Assembly (NCBI RefSeq): GCF_000385135.1
Contig: NZ_ARQM01000011.1
Coordinates: 186,001 to 250,000 of the forward strand
Origin: Promicromonospora sukumoe 327MFSha3.1
GTDB taxonomy: Bacteria > Actinomycetota > Actinomycetes > Actinomycetales > Cellulomonadaceae
Reading direction: 5' to 3'
Length of the DNA: 64,000 bases
This document shows positions 34,222 through 45,368 of this stretch, piece by piece. Each line of letters opens with the position of its first letter. Positions within the stretch are counted from its first letter, which is position 1. The notes beneath the pieces were generated by a model, which worked only from the letters and a program-made list of their open reading frames with translations, had not been told where the DNA came from and did not search any database. The position numbers were made by a program, and so were the translations under genes.

Positions 34222-34839
34222 TCAGGACTCCTTGAGGGCGATGGTCTCGACCATGTTCGCCACCTTCTCGAAGCTGTCCGCGGCGTTCTCGAGGACCTCG
34301 ACGATCTCCTTCAGCTTCATGAGCTGGACCGGGTCGCCGGCGAGGTCGTCGAAGAGCTGCGCGATGAGCTTGCGGTGCAGCTTGTCCGCCTGGTTCTCCA
34401 GGCGGTTCACCTCGACCCAGTAGTCGGCGAGCTTGTCCATCGAGCGCAGCCGCGGCATGGCCTCGGCTGTCAGCTCGGCGCACCGCTGCAGCACCTGGAC
34501 CTGGTCCGAGACGCGGTCCGGCAGGCCCTCGACCTTGTACAGGACGATCAGGTCGGCGGCCTCGTCCATCTCGTCCATGCAGTCGTCCAGCGCCGAGGCC
34601 AGACTCGAGATGTCCTCGCGGTCGAACGGCGTCACGAAGGTCTGGTTGAGGCGCCGCATGATCGAGTGCGTGGCGTCGTCGGCGAGGTGCTCGACGTCGT
34701 GCATCTCCTCGGCCAGCTTCTCGCGGCCGGCCTTGTCGGCACCGAGGAGCTCTGCCAAGAGGGACGAACCCCTCACGAGATGCTGGGCCAAGGCGGCGAG
34801 AAGGTCGAAGTACGTGGTGTCGCGCGGAGTAAGGCGCAC
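34222..34839 (-). CDS. DUF47 (PhoU-like) accessory protein of the phosphate transporter
   Basis: A 205-residue all-helical protein beginning MRLTPRDTTYFDLLAALAQH. It contains EEMHDVEHLADDATHSIMRRLNQTFVTPFDREDISSLASALDDCMDEMDEAADLI, the metal-binding and helix pattern of DUF47/PhoU-like proteins, and VNRLENQADKLHRKLIAQLF. Such proteins regulate or assist PiT transporters. GTG 34839 was chosen because GGAG lies 5 nt upstream and the frame before it does not look coding. It is the first gene of the operon with pit. Confidence 0.9.
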   Translation of the reverse strand: MRLTPRDTTYFDLLAALAQHLVRGSSLLAELLGADKAGREKLAEEMHDVEHLADDATHSIMRRLNQTFVTPFDREDISSLASALDDCMDEMDEAADLIVLYKVEGLPDRVSDQVQVLQRCAELTAEAMPRLRSMDKLADYWVEVNRLENQADKLHRKLIAQLFDDLAGDPVQLMKLKEIVEVLENAADSFEKVANMVETIALKES

Positions 34840-35177
34840 GAGGGCTCCCGTTCTGAGGGCTCTGGAACAGAGATCAGCGTAGGGCTGTTGCCGACTATCG
34901 CCAATTTGCAAGGTCGTGCTTTGGCAACTCGTGACACACGGCACAGGCCGGGGAGCAGCACGATCCGGGCGGCCCCGAGGGCCGGCAGGAGGGGAAGTAG
35001 AGCGACGCCGAACCGGGAGCGCCTCTCGGCGCGGGGCCGCTCGTAGCGGCTTGAGGTGGAGCCCGGGGCTACCGCAGCCCGGCGTCGCGTGAACCATACT
35101 AGTCGCGCGTGCGGATCTGCCAAGGGGGTCGGACGTCACAGGGCACGCCCGTGCGGAGGGCTTGACAGCGTTCCGGG
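34840..35177. other. 338-nt region upstream of the DUF47-pit operon
   Basis: No gene was recognised. On the minus strand TTGGCG and TACGCT are 17 nt apart near 34877-34905 and could be the operon promoter. The remainder is the intergenic space to the end of the next minus-strand gene. No convincing PHO box was seen. Confidence 0.35.
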
Positions 35178-35813
35178 CTACTCCAGGGACCCGGCACGCC
35201 ACAGGTCAGCGGCGCGTTCCAGCTCCTCCGCGGTGCGCAGGAGGGAGCTCGCGCCCCGGGTCATGCGGGTGGCGCCGGTGGGGTCGGCGATCTCCCGGGA
35301 GTCCGCGTCGAAGGCCGCCCCGGTCGACAGGATCCGGCAGAAGGCGCCGGCCCGTTCGAGCGCGACGGCGAGGTCTCCGGTGAACACGCCGGAGAGCACG
35401 GCGTCGGCCAGTACCTGCAGGTCACCGGGTTCCGGCGGGCTCGGCACGCCCGCGACGGCCTCCTGGACCGGGGCGGCTTCCACACCGAGTCGATACCTGA
35501 GCATGACGGTGGGCATGTCCCGGCGGACCCACTCACGGAGCACGTAGAGGCGCCACAGGGCGCCGGGCAGGGAGACGGCGGAGGCGTCGGCCCACAGGCC
35601 CGCGACGGTGTCCAGGCCCTCGTTCTCGACGAGGTGGATGAGCCGCTCCACCACCTTCGGGTCCTCGGTGGTGCGGGCGCGGTCCACGAGGGCCCGGGCG
35701 GTCGCGTGCGCGATCTCGTCGCGCAGGGCAGGGTCCACCTCGCCGGGAAGCGCGTCGGCGTCCCGGGGGTCCAGCATGGCCGGCCGTCTCGGCGGTCGTT
35801 GGTCGCTGCTCAT
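35178..35813 (-). CDS. Unrecognised cytosolic protein
   Basis: A 211-residue, mostly helical, acidic protein without signal peptide or membrane segment. Recognisable stretches are LRDEIAHATARALVDRARTT, VVERLIHLVENEGLDTVAGLW and SLPGALWRLYVLREWVRRD. No family function can be assigned from sequence. An in-frame ATG 12 codons later (MLDPRDADAL) is an alternative start. It lies downstream of mutT1 on the same strand with about 58 nt between, so it may belong to the ppk1-mutT1 transcript. Confidence 0.65.
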   Translation of the reverse strand: MSSDQRPPRRPAMLDPRDADALPGEVDPALRDEIAHATARALVDRARTTEDPKVVERLIHLVENEGLDTVAGLWADASAVSLPGALWRLYVLREWVRRDMPTVMLRYRLGVEAAPVQEAVAGVPSPPEPGDLQVLADAVLSGVFTGDLAVALERAGAFCRILSTGAAFDADSREIADPTGATRMTRGASSLLRTAEELERAADLWRAGSLE

Positions 35814-35871
35814 GGTGACCGATAGTGCGCCGAAATGGAACGTGTGTCCACCACGATGGTGGCCGAGCGGG

Positions 35872-36885
35872 TCACCAGACCTGCGGACTTATCTTCTCGG
35901 TGGCCACGACGCGCGGCCCGGCGGGCGTCTCGGCGATGTGCGCCACGAGTGCTTCGCCGGGCTCGAGGAACGGGTCCACCGTGGGCAGGCCGGCCGCCAC
36001 CGTGCCCGTCGCGTGCTGGGCCAGCACGTCCAGCACCGTGGGCAGCACGGGGCGGTGGGTGCAGATCACGGACGACTCCGTGGTCTCCTCGAGCAGCTCG
36101 CCGACGGTCGCGGCCACGCGCGACGGCGAGCGCTCGTGCTGCGCCTCGGTGAGGTACTCGCTGTAGCTCGGCCGCACGCCGGACGCGCGCACGTACGGGT
36201 CGATCGTGGTGGCGCAGCGCTCCCAGCGGGAGCTGATCACGTGCTCGACGCCGTACGCGGCCAGCACCGGCACGAGCGCGGCGGCCTGCCCGTGCCCGAA
36301 CGGTGTGAGCGGGCGGTCGCGCTCCCCGCCGTGCCAGGACGTGCGGGACACCGCGCGCCCGTGCCGCGCGATGACGAGCGCGCGGGTGTCCAGCACGCCC
36401 TCGGCCTCGGCCGCCAGCAGGGCGTCCAGCGGCCTGCGGTCCGAGACGCGCGTGAGGCGGACGGCGGCGTCGTCGGCGTCCAGCCACTCCGTCGTGTCGA
36501 CCTCCTCGCGGTCCACCGGGGCAACCGGCGCGCGCGCCGCGAGCCCGGCGCTGTCCCGGCCCCGGCGCGCCCGGCGCGACGCCCAGTAGTGCACGCGCTT
36601 CACGCGGCCCTCGGGCGTGAGGTACTGCAGGCCGGGCAGGGGGCGGCCGAGCACGATCTGCCGGCCCGTCTCCTCACCGACCTCGCGGATCGCGGCGTTC
36701 TGGAACGTCTCGCCGTTCTCCAGCTTGCCCTTGGGCCACGACCAGTCGTCGTACCGGGGCCGGTGCACCACCTGCACCTGCACCTTGCCGGCCCGGCGGC
36801 GCCAGACGATCCCGCCGGCGGTCATCACGACAGGGGTGTGCGTCCCCGCCGGGGGCGAGGTCGCCGTCGTCGGCTCGGTGCCCAC
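35872..36885 (-). CDS. mutT1: MutT1-type Nudix hydrolase fused to a histidine phosphatase
   Basis: A 337-residue two-domain protein. Residues 15-155 are a Nudix domain: PKGKLENGETFQNAAIREVGEETG fits the GX5EX7REUXEEXGU box. Residues about 180-335 are a SixA/PGM-type histidine phosphatase with VIARHGRAV (catalytic RHG) and VICTHRPVLP (second histidine). This is the arrangement of mycobacterial MutT1, which hydrolyses 8-oxo-dGTP and diadenosine polyphosphates. Of two tandem GTG codons, 36885 is preferred because GGAGG lies 6 nt upstream. Only 17 nt separate it from ppk1, so both are one operon, joining polyphosphate and nucleotide sanitation. Confidence 0.9.
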   Translation of the reverse strand: MGTEPTTATSPPAGTHTPVVMTAGGIVWRRRAGKVQVQVVHRPRYDDWSWPKGKLENGETFQNAAIREVGEETGRQIVLGRPLPGLQYLTPEGRVKRVHYWASRRARRGRDSAGLAARAPVAPVDREEVDTTEWLDADDAAVRLTRVSDRRPLDALLAAEAEGVLDTRALVIARHGRAVSRTSWHGGERDRPLTPFGHGQAAALVPVLAAYGVEHVISSRWERCATTIDPYVRASGVRPSYSEYLTEAQHERSPSRVAATVGELLEETTESSVICTHRPVLPTVLDVLAQHATGTVAAGLPTVDPFLEPGEALVAHIAETPAGPRVVATEKISPQVW

Positions 36886-36902
36886 CACCGACCTCCGCCC
36901 CG

Positions 36903-39518
36903 TCACCGGACGGGCTCGAGCCGGCGCCGCTGCCGCTGGATCAGGACCGCCTGCAGGTCGCGGAGGCCGTTGCCCTCCGAGCCCGAGGAGGGTCGTTCCC
37001 AGGTGCCGTCCGGCAGCAGGTGCCAGGACGCCGTCGTGTCCGCCATGGACTCGTCGAGCAGCCCCAGGAGCTCGCCGACGTGGGTCGGGTCGGAGATCCG
37101 GATGAGCGTCTCGACGCGGCGGTCGAGGTTGCGGTGCATGAGGTCGGCCGAGCCGATGAACACCTCGGGGCCGGACTCGGGCCCCTCGGCGATGGCGGGG
37201 CCCACCGAGTTGGCGAACGCGAAGATGCGCGAGTGCTCCAGGAACCGGCCCAGGATGGACCGCACCCGGATGTTCTCGCTCAGCCCCGGCACGCCCACGC
37301 GGACGGCGCAGATGCCGCGCACCACCAGGTCGATCTTCACGCCGGCCTGGGAGGCGCGGTACAGGGCGTCGATCACCGTCTCGTCGACGACCGAGTTGAT
37401 CTTCATCTTGACCCACGCCTCGTGGCCCGCGCGGGCGGCGGCCGCCTCGCGCTCGATGCGCTCGACCAGGCCCGACCGCACGGCGCGGGGTGCCACGAGC
37501 AGGCGGTGGAACGTCGACTTCGGCGCGTACCCGGAGAGCTGGTTGAACAGGCGGGTCAGGTCCTGGCCCACGTCCGGGTCGCAGGTCAGGAGGCCGTGGT
37601 CCGTGTACAGGCGCGCCGTCTTGGGGTGGTAGTTGCCCGTGCCGACGTGGCAGTAGCGCAGCAGGGAGCCGTCCGGCTCCTGGCGCACCACCAGGGAGAG
37701 CTTGCAGTGCGTCTTGAGGCCCACGATCCCGTACACGACGTGCACGCCCGCCTCCTCAAGCTTGCGCGCCCAGGAGATGTTGGCCTCCTCGTCGAACCGC
37801 GCCTTGATCTCGACCAGGGCGAGGACCTGCTTGCCGGCCTCGGCGGCGTCGATCAGCGCGTCCACGATGGGCGAGTCGCCGGAGGTCCGGTACAGCGTCT
37901 GCTTGATCGCCAGCACGTTCGGGTCGGCCGCTGCCTGCTCCAGGAACGTCTGCACGCTCGTGGAGAAGCTGTCGTACGGGTGGTGCAGCAGGATGTCGCG
38001 GCGGCGGATCGCGGCGAACACGTCCGTCGGCTTGGAGCTCTCCACCTCCGCGAGGTGCCGGTGCGTCGACGGCACGAACGGCGGGTAGTGCAGCGAGGTC
38101 AGGTCGAGGTCCGCGATGAGGTTGAGCCCCGTGAGGTCCAGCAGCGCGGGCAGCTCGTAGACCTCCTCCTCCTTGACGCCCAGCTCGCGCACGATCAGGT
38201 CCCGGATGCGGGGGCTGATGTCCTTCTGGATCTCCAGCCGCACCGGCGGGCCGAAGCGGCGGCGCAGCAGCTCCTTCTCCATCGCCTGGAGCAGGTTCTC
38301 GGCGTCGTCCTCCTCGACGTCCACGTCCTCGTTACGGGTCACGCGGAACGTGTGGCTGTCCCGCACCTCCATCCCGGGGAACAGGTAGTCGAGGTGCTGG
38401 GCGATGACCTCCTCCAGCGGCACGAACGAGAGCGGCCCGCGCTGCGGGTCGGCCTTCTTGGTGCCGGGGCGGCGCGGCTTGCCCGACGCGTCGACCGCGA
38501 TGAAGCGCGGCAGCAGCGGCGGCACCTTGACGCGCGCGAAGTGCTCCTTGCCCGTGGCCGGGTTCGCGACCACGACGGCGAGGTTGAGCGAGAGGCCCGA
38601 GATGTAGGGGAACGGGTGCGCCGGGTCCACCGCCAGCGGCGTGAGCACCGGGAAGATCTGCTTGCGGAAGAACTTGTGCAGCCGTTCCTGCTCCTTGGTG
38701 TCCAGCTCCTCCCAGTGCACCAGCGTGATGCCCTCGGCGGCCAGCGCAGGCTGCACCTCGTCCTCGAACACGCGCGCGTGCCGGGTCATCAGCGTGTGCG
38801 CGCCCTCCGAGATCGCCGACAGCGCCTGCCGCGGGCTGAGGCCCGAGGCGCTGGTGACAGCGATGCCCGTCGCGATGCGGCGCTGCAGGCCGGCGACCCG
38901 CACCATGAAGAACTCGTCCAGGTTGGACGCGAAGATCGCGAGGAAGCGCACGCGCTCCAGCAGCGGGATGCGCGGGTCCTCCGCGAGCTCCAGCACCCGC
39001 TGGTTGAACGCGAGCCAGCTCAGCTCGCGGTCGGCGAACCGGTCCACCGGCAGCGGCTCGCCGAGCAGCGGGTCCAGCACGCTGGTGCCACCCGGACTCT
39101 CCGCGATGTGCTCCGCGATGTGCGCGGCCAGGCTCGGGTCCAGAGGGTGCGGCGCCAGGATGTCCTCCGCCGGGGCCTCGCCCGCCGGGGCCGCCGGCTT
39201 GGGCAGGGCCTGCCGGGGCGTGGACGCCTTCGACTGCGACTGCGCCGTCCTGGGCTGCGCCTCCTTGGCCGCGGCCGTCTTGGCCGGGGCCTGCTTGGCC
39301 GGTGCTTCCTTCGCCGGTGCTTCCTTGGCCGGGGCGGTCTTCACGGACCCTGCGGCGGCGACGCCGTCGGTCGGTGCGTCGACCTGCCCTGGGCCGTCGC
39401 CGGCCGAACCGTTCGTGGACTCAGGGCTCGCCGGACGGGGAGTCTGCTTCATGAATCGCCCATTCTTGTCCCGGGTCCTGGCGGGGGCGTTCCCAGCGCT
39501 GTCCTTCATGTGGTTCAT
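36903..39518 (-). CDS. ppk1: Polyphosphate kinase Ppk1
   Basis: An 871-residue enzyme polymerising the gamma phosphate of ATP into polyphosphate. The first 150 residues are an unusual disordered extension with Ala/Lys/Pro repeats of the [10 protein letters not shown] type. From about residue 160 the typical protein follows: [69 protein letters not shown], and the catalytic histidine region [20 protein letters not shown] and [20 protein letters not shown]. The C-terminus has [21 protein letters not shown]. It is upstream of mutT1 and downstream of mshD on the same strand. Confidence 0.95.
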   Translation of the reverse strand: MNHMKDSAGNAPARTRDKNGRFMKQTPRPASPESTNGSAGDGPGQVDAPTDGVAAAGSVKTAPAKEAPAKEAPAKQAPAKTAAAKEAQPRTAQSQSKASTPRQALPKPAAPAGEAPAEDILAPHPLDPSLAAHIAEHIAESPGGTSVLDPLLGEPLPVDRFADRELSWLAFNQRVLELAEDPRIPLLERVRFLAIFASNLDEFFMVRVAGLQRRIATGIAVTSASGLSPRQALSAISEGAHTLMTRHARVFEDEVQPALAAEGITLVHWEELDTKEQERLHKFFRKQIFPVLTPLAVDPAHPFPYISGLSLNLAVVVANPATGKEHFARVKVPPLLPRFIAVDASGKPRRPGTKKADPQRGPLSFVPLEEVIAQHLDYLFPGMEVRDSHTFRVTRNEDVDVEEDDAENLLQAMEKELLRRRFGPPVRLEIQKDISPRIRDLIVRELGVKEEEVYELPALLDLTGLNLIADLDLTSLHYPPFVPSTHRHLAEVESSKPTDVFAAIRRRDILLHHPYDSFSTSVQTFLEQAAADPNVLAIKQTLYRTSGDSPIVDALIDAAEAGKQVLALVEIKARFDEEANISWARKLEEAGVHVVYGIVGLKTHCKLSLVVRQEPDGSLLRYCHVGTGNYHPKTARLYTDHGLLTCDPDVGQDLTRLFNQLSGYAPKSTFHRLLVAPRAVRSGLVERIEREAAAARAGHEAWVKMKINSVVDETVIDALYRASQAGVKIDLVVRGICAVRVGVPGLSENIRVRSILGRFLEHSRIFAFANSVGPAIAEGPESGPEVFIGSADLMHRNLDRRVETLIRISDPTHVGELLGLLDESMADTTASWHLLPDGTWERPSSGSEGNGLRDLQAVLIQRQRRRLEPVR

Positions 39519-39566
39519 GGTGTCACCGTTCGGTACACAGTGGGTGACGCTCCCGGAGAGCGTCCG

Positions 39567-40526
39567 TCACGGGCGGGCATACTGCACGTGTACAGCTGCC
39601 CGCGTGAAGCCCGCCCGCTCGTAGGTGGCCAGCGCGGGCGTGTTGTCGCCCTCCACGTAGAGCACGGCCCGCGTGGCGCCGGCCCGCACGAGATGGTCCA
39701 GCCCGACGTCGGTCAGCAGCCGGCCGAACCCCTCGCCCTGGTGGTCCGGGTCGACACCCAGCGCGTAGATCTCGCCGTCGCGGGCGTCGTCCGGCTGGCC
39801 CGGCTCCGTCTTGGTCCACTGGAACGCGACCGGGTCGGGCTCGGTCCCTGCCCCCTCGGACGCGTCCGGGACCAGGAGGAAGAAGCCCTCCGGGTCGAAC
39901 CACGGCTCGGCCTGGCGGGCGCGCAGGTCGTCGAGCGACATGCGGCCCTGCTCCGGGTGCGTGGCGAAGGCGCGTGCGTTGACCCGGAGCCAGGCGTCGT
40001 CGTCGGCCCCGGGGCGGAAGGTGCGCACGTGGTACCCGGCGGGTGGCTCGGGAGTCTCGTCCACCGACGGGAGCGGGCGGGCCAGGAAGAGGAGCTCGCG
40101 CACGGGCCGCAGCCCCGATGCGGTCGCGAAGGCGCGGGCCGACTCCAGGTCGCCGTGCGCCCAGACCCGTAGCTCCTTGCCCTGCTGGCCCGGCTCGCCG
40201 GACCGGGACGGCAGCGTGGCGTCGCGCTCCGCGGTGCGCAGCAGCACCCGGCCGCGACCGTTCCGGCGGTGGTCGGGGTGCACCACCAGCTCGGCGCTCG
40301 CGGTCTCGCCGGAGCGGTCGATCTGCACGTAGCCGACGGTGCTGCCCGCGGTGTCGTGCGCGACGACGTGCGTGATCCACTCCGCGTCGGTGCCGAGGTT
40401 GAGCAGGGGCTGCTCGGACAGCGGTGCGACGCCGTCGTGCGCCTCCGCGGCCTTGGCCAGGTCCCGGACGGCCTGCTGGGCGTCGGCGTCGAGCGGGCCG
40501 ATCTCGATGGGGGCGGCGATTCGCAT
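39567..40526 (-). CDS. mshD: Mycothiol synthase MshD
   Basis: A 319-residue protein with two tandem GNAT domains, as in MshD. The N-terminal one has [19 protein letters not shown], the C-terminal one [25 protein letters not shown] and [19 protein letters not shown]. It transfers acetyl from acetyl-CoA to Cys-GlcN-Ins, the last step of mycothiol synthesis, which marks the organism as an actinobacterium. Start set at [10 protein letters not shown], which has GAGG just upstream, rather than 17 codons earlier. A palindromic repeat separates it from acs. Confidence 0.93.
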   Translation of the reverse strand: MRIAAPIEIGPLDADAQQAVRDLAKAAEAHDGVAPLSEQPLLNLGTDAEWITHVVAHDTAGSTVGYVQIDRSGETASAELVVHPDHRRNGRGRVLLRTAERDATLPSRSGEPGQQGKELRVWAHGDLESARAFATASGLRPVRELLFLARPLPSVDETPEPPAGYHVRTFRPGADDDAWLRVNARAFATHPEQGRMSLDDLRARQAEPWFDPEGFFLLVPDASEGAGTEPDPVAFQWTKTEPGQPDDARDGEIYALGVDPDHQGEGFGRLLTDVGLDHLVRAGATRAVLYVEGDNTPALATYERAGFTRAAVHVQYARP

Positions 40527-40545
40527 GACCTCATCTTCTCGCGGT

Positions 40546-40585
40546 GGTCGAGCTTGTCGAGACCAGGGTCTCGACAAGCTCGACC
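40546..40585. repeat. 19-bp perfect palindromic repeat (GGTCTCGACAAGCTCGACC type)
   Basis: Arms 40546-40564 and 40567-40585 are perfect and the loop is only 2 nt. This TCTCGACAAGCTCGA palindrome is, to my knowledge, a common dispersed intergenic repeat in Micrococcales. It lies between acs and mshD, both minus strand, where it could also terminate acs. Confidence 0.7.
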
Positions 40586-40616
40586 GGCGGCCGGGCAGGA
40601 TGCCCGGCCGAAGCGG

Positions 40617-42647
<2,031 letters not shown>

Positions 42648-42828
42648 GGTGACCTCCGGTGCGCGTCTTCGCGTTCGTTCGGGCAGGTGCTTGGGGCTGC
42701 CTTGACGTTCTCTCTGGTCGGTGAGTGTAGTCCCGGACGGTGACACCCCTCACAAATGGGTGTCACTTCCTGAGACGTCGGGCGACGGCCCCGGAATGGG
42801 GCGGCTACCGGCCACGTTGGGGGCTGGC

Positions 42829-43920
42829 GTGAGCCTCCTCCTCGAACCCGTCGCGCTCCGCGGCCTCTCCCTGCCCAACCGTGCCTGGCTGGCGCCGATG
42901 TGCGAGTACTCGGCGGACGACGGCCTGCCGAACGACTGGCACCTCGTGCATCTCGGCGCGCGTGCCGTCGGCGGGTTCGGCCTGGTGCTGACCGAGGCGA
43001 CCGCCGTCGTGCCCGAGGGGCGCATCTCGCCGCAGGACACGGGCATCTGGAACGACGAGCAGACGGCCGCCTGGAAGCGGATCGTCGACTTCGTGCACGA
43101 GCGCGGGGCGAAGATCGGCATCCAGCTCGCGCACGCGGGGCGCAAGGCGTCGACCTTCCGGCCATGGGCCGCGGAGCAGGGCACCGTCCCCGTCGCTGAC
43201 GGCGGCTGGCCGACCGTCGGGCCGTCCGCGGTGCCCTACCCGGGCTTCGCGACGCCGTCCGAGATGACCGCCGCACAGGTGGCGGACGTGCCCGAGCAGT
43301 TCGCCGCGGCCGCGCGCCGGGCACGCGAGGCCGGGTTCGACACGGTCGAGGTGCACGCGGCCCACGGCTACCTGCTGCACCAGTTCCTGTCGCCGGTCGC
43401 CAACTCGCGGACCGACGAGTACGGCGGGTCGGCCGAGGCGCGCTCGCGGCTCGTCGAGGAGACGGTGGGCGCCGTGCGCGAGGCATGGCCGGAGGACCTG
43501 CCCGTGCTGGTGCGGCTGTCCGCGACCGACTGGCTCGACGAGGGCCTCGGGGTCGACGACGTCGCCGCCGTCGCCAAGCGGCTCGGCCCGCTCGGCGCCG
43601 ACCTGATCGACGTGTCGACCGGCGGCGTGGCGCCCGCGTCGATCGCCGTCGGGCCGGGTTACCAGGTGCCGTACGCGCGCCGGGTGCGCGAGGTGTCCGG
43701 GCTGCCGGTCAGCGCGGTGGGCATCATCACCGACGCCGTCCAGGCCGAGCAGATCCTCGTCGAGGGCTCGGCGGACGCCGTCATGATCGGCCGGGAGGCG
43801 CTGCGCGACCCGCACTGGCCACTGCGGGCGGCGCACACGCTGCGCGGGGAGATCGGGACGGTTCCCGTGGACGCCGGCGTGGGGGTGCAGCCGCAGTATT
43901 CGCGGGCACGGTGGCGGTGA
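42829..43920 (+). CDS. NADH:flavin oxidoreductase of the old yellow enzyme (YqjM-like) class
   Basis: A 363-residue FMN TIM barrel. The thermophilic-like/YqjM features are visible: LAPMCEYSADDGLPNDWH with the FMN-tuning cysteine, GIQLAHAGRKAST, VEVHAAHGYLLHQFLSPVANSRTDEYGGS with the His-His pair and tyrosine region, and a C-terminal arginine-containing AEQILVEGSADAVMIGREALRDPHWPLRAA. It should reduce activated C=C bonds or xenobiotics with NAD(P)H. GTG 42829 follows a GGGGG tract; an ATG in frame at 42796 gives MGRLPATLGAG and is a possible alternative. Divergent from acs. Confidence 0.9.
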   Translation: MSLLLEPVALRGLSLPNRAWLAPMCEYSADDGLPNDWHLVHLGARAVGGFGLVLTEATAVVPEGRISPQDTGIWNDEQTAAWKRIVDFVHERGAKIGIQLAHAGRKASTFRPWAAEQGTVPVADGGWPTVGPSAVPYPGFATPSEMTAAQVADVPEQFAAAARRAREAGFDTVEVHAAHGYLLHQFLSPVANSRTDEYGGSAEARSRLVEETVGAVREAWPEDLPVLVRLSATDWLDEGLGVDDVAAVAKRLGPLGADLIDVSTGGVAPASIAVGPGYQVPYARRVREVSGLPVSAVGIITDAVQAEQILVEGSADAVMIGREALRDPHWPLRAAHTLRGEIGTVPVDAGVGVQPQYSRARWR

Positions 43921-44500
43921 TGCCGAGTTTTGCGTTGATTTTGCGGCACCGGATTTGTGGGCCGCGAGTGCGGTGCGCTCGGCTCTGCGGTGAGCGGGAA
44001 TCACGGCTGACGGCGTTTCGACGCCTGGAGAATGCTGGGTGTGGTGATTCTTTTCCGGCCGGCGTGCATTCCGCGAAACGATTCGCCGTGCGGCCGGGCT
44101 CCTCGCATTTTCCGTTCGCGATCCGGAAGTGCGAGGGCCCGGCCACTGCGGTGGCGAGATCTCGGCCTACGAGCACGGAATCCGGGAGCATCCTCAAGCC
44201 GGGTTCCGCTCTCACCAGCTGGACGGGGTTGACCGTGCACATCGCTCGCTGTCGGTCGGGCTGACGCCTTCTCGACCCAGGGCACGGTCCCTGCCGCCCT
44301 GAATACTTGCTGTGAACACAATCACACTGCCTACTCGTCACAAAAGCAACCTGAGCGCGCTGATCTTCACAATTGCCAATTCCTGTCATGCGCGCAATTC
44401 CCGGGGAAAATCTTCGGCCTTACCGATCCTTGACCTGGAGCGGTCCGGGTGGGGTGGTGGGGTGCGGTTTGTTGGCTTGATGGTGCGGATGTGCGGGACG

Positions 44501-44570
44501 GGTTGGCCCCGTCGGTTCGGCAGATGGCGCCGGCCCGTTCGGCAGTTGGCCCGTTGGTTCGGCAGTTGGC
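44501..44570. repeat. Three imperfect tandem units ending in TTCGGCAGTTGGC
   Basis: Units at 44501-44528, 44530-44550 and 44551-44570 each end in TTCGGCAGTTGGC or TTCGGCAGATGGC. The last unit forms the beginning of the following palindrome. Confidence 0.6.
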
Positions 44571-44615
44571 ATCGAGATCGGCTCAGGCCTGAGCCGATCT
44601 CGATGCCAACTGCCG
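44560..44615. repeat. 56-bp perfect palindrome
   Basis: Arms of 28 nt (44560-44587 and 44588-44615) are exact reverse complements with no spacer, centred on AGGCCT. The core of each arm reads GGCATCGAGATCGGCTC. A diverged copy lies inside the helicase gene at 54607-54662, which suggests a dispersed REP-like element. Confidence 0.85.
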
Positions 44616-44677
44616 ACGTCGCCAGCGGACTGCCGTGCGCGGGCGGCGTCCACCGGGCGGACTGCCGCACTCTGGGC

Positions 44678-45235
44678 TCAGAGGCGGCGCAGGTACTGGC
44701 GGCAGACGTGCACGCGAGCGAACCGTGCGCGCATCTCCGCCTCGCGTGCGATGTCCGCGTGCAGGAACGCGATCACCGGCCCCGAGAGCCCGTCCGGCGT
44801 CGTGAAGCCTTCCACCGGCTCGTCGCCGTTCTTGTACACGTGCAGGTAGCGGAAGTTCTCGACGAAGCCCGATCCCAGGTACCAGGCGTTCGCTGCCTCG
44901 TCCTCGCGGGTCCAGGCGTCGAGGGTGGTCGCCCCCGCCTTTCGTGCCTGTGGGAGGGCGGCGTCGAGGAGCGCCGTCGCGATTCCCTGGCGGGAGTGGT
45001 CGGGGTGGACGGCGACGGTGTCGATCGTCGCGGCACCACCGTCGATCTCGACGTCGATCAGGCCGGCGATCGTCCCGTCGTCGGCTACCGCCACCATGCT
45101 GACGGCGGGAAGGTCGAAGGCGGTGCGGTGCGGCTTCACGTCGTCGTAGTACTGCGTGCCGAGGAAGGACAGGGTGCGGCAGCGGAGCCAGCCCGGCTCG
45201 TCCGCGGGCAGGTAGGGGCGCACTGAGAAGGCCAT
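44678..45235 (-). CDS. GNAT family N-acetyltransferase
   Basis: A 185-residue single-domain GNAT. VRPYLPADEPGWLRCRTLSF begins the fold, TIDTVAVHPDHSRQGIATALLDAALP is the acetyl-CoA binding motif A, and ANAWYLGSGFVENFRYLHVYKN is motif B. The substrate cannot be predicted. It is followed downstream by the palindrome region and preceded by the HAD gene on the same strand, about 130 nt away. Confidence 0.85.
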   Translation of the reverse strand: MAFSVRPYLPADEPGWLRCRTLSFLGTQYYDDVKPHRTAFDLPAVSMVAVADDGTIAGLIDVEIDGGAATIDTVAVHPDHSRQGIATALLDAALPQARKAGATTLDAWTREDEAANAWYLGSGFVENFRYLHVYKNGDEPVEGFTTPDGLSGPVIAFLHADIAREAEMRARFARVHVCRQYLRRL

Positions 45236-45368
45236 GGTTCACCGATCGTCGAAGGGCAGGGCGGAGCGGTGCGCTCGACGGCGCACAGCGGGTCTCGCGC
45301 TCAGTTCGACGACATGGGACAGAGGATGCCCGACGGCGCCGATGCCGGTCGACGGATTTCTTGTGGCG

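Larger units (their letters stand above)
43921..44677. other. 757-nt gene-poor region of lower GC
   Basis: No gene is supported. The part 43930-44440 has clearly less GC than its flanks, with runs such as GGGGAAAATCTTCGG and CACAATTGCCAATTCC. The end holds short direct repeats and a 56-bp palindrome (separate entries). It may be decayed or acquired DNA. Confidence 0.5.
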
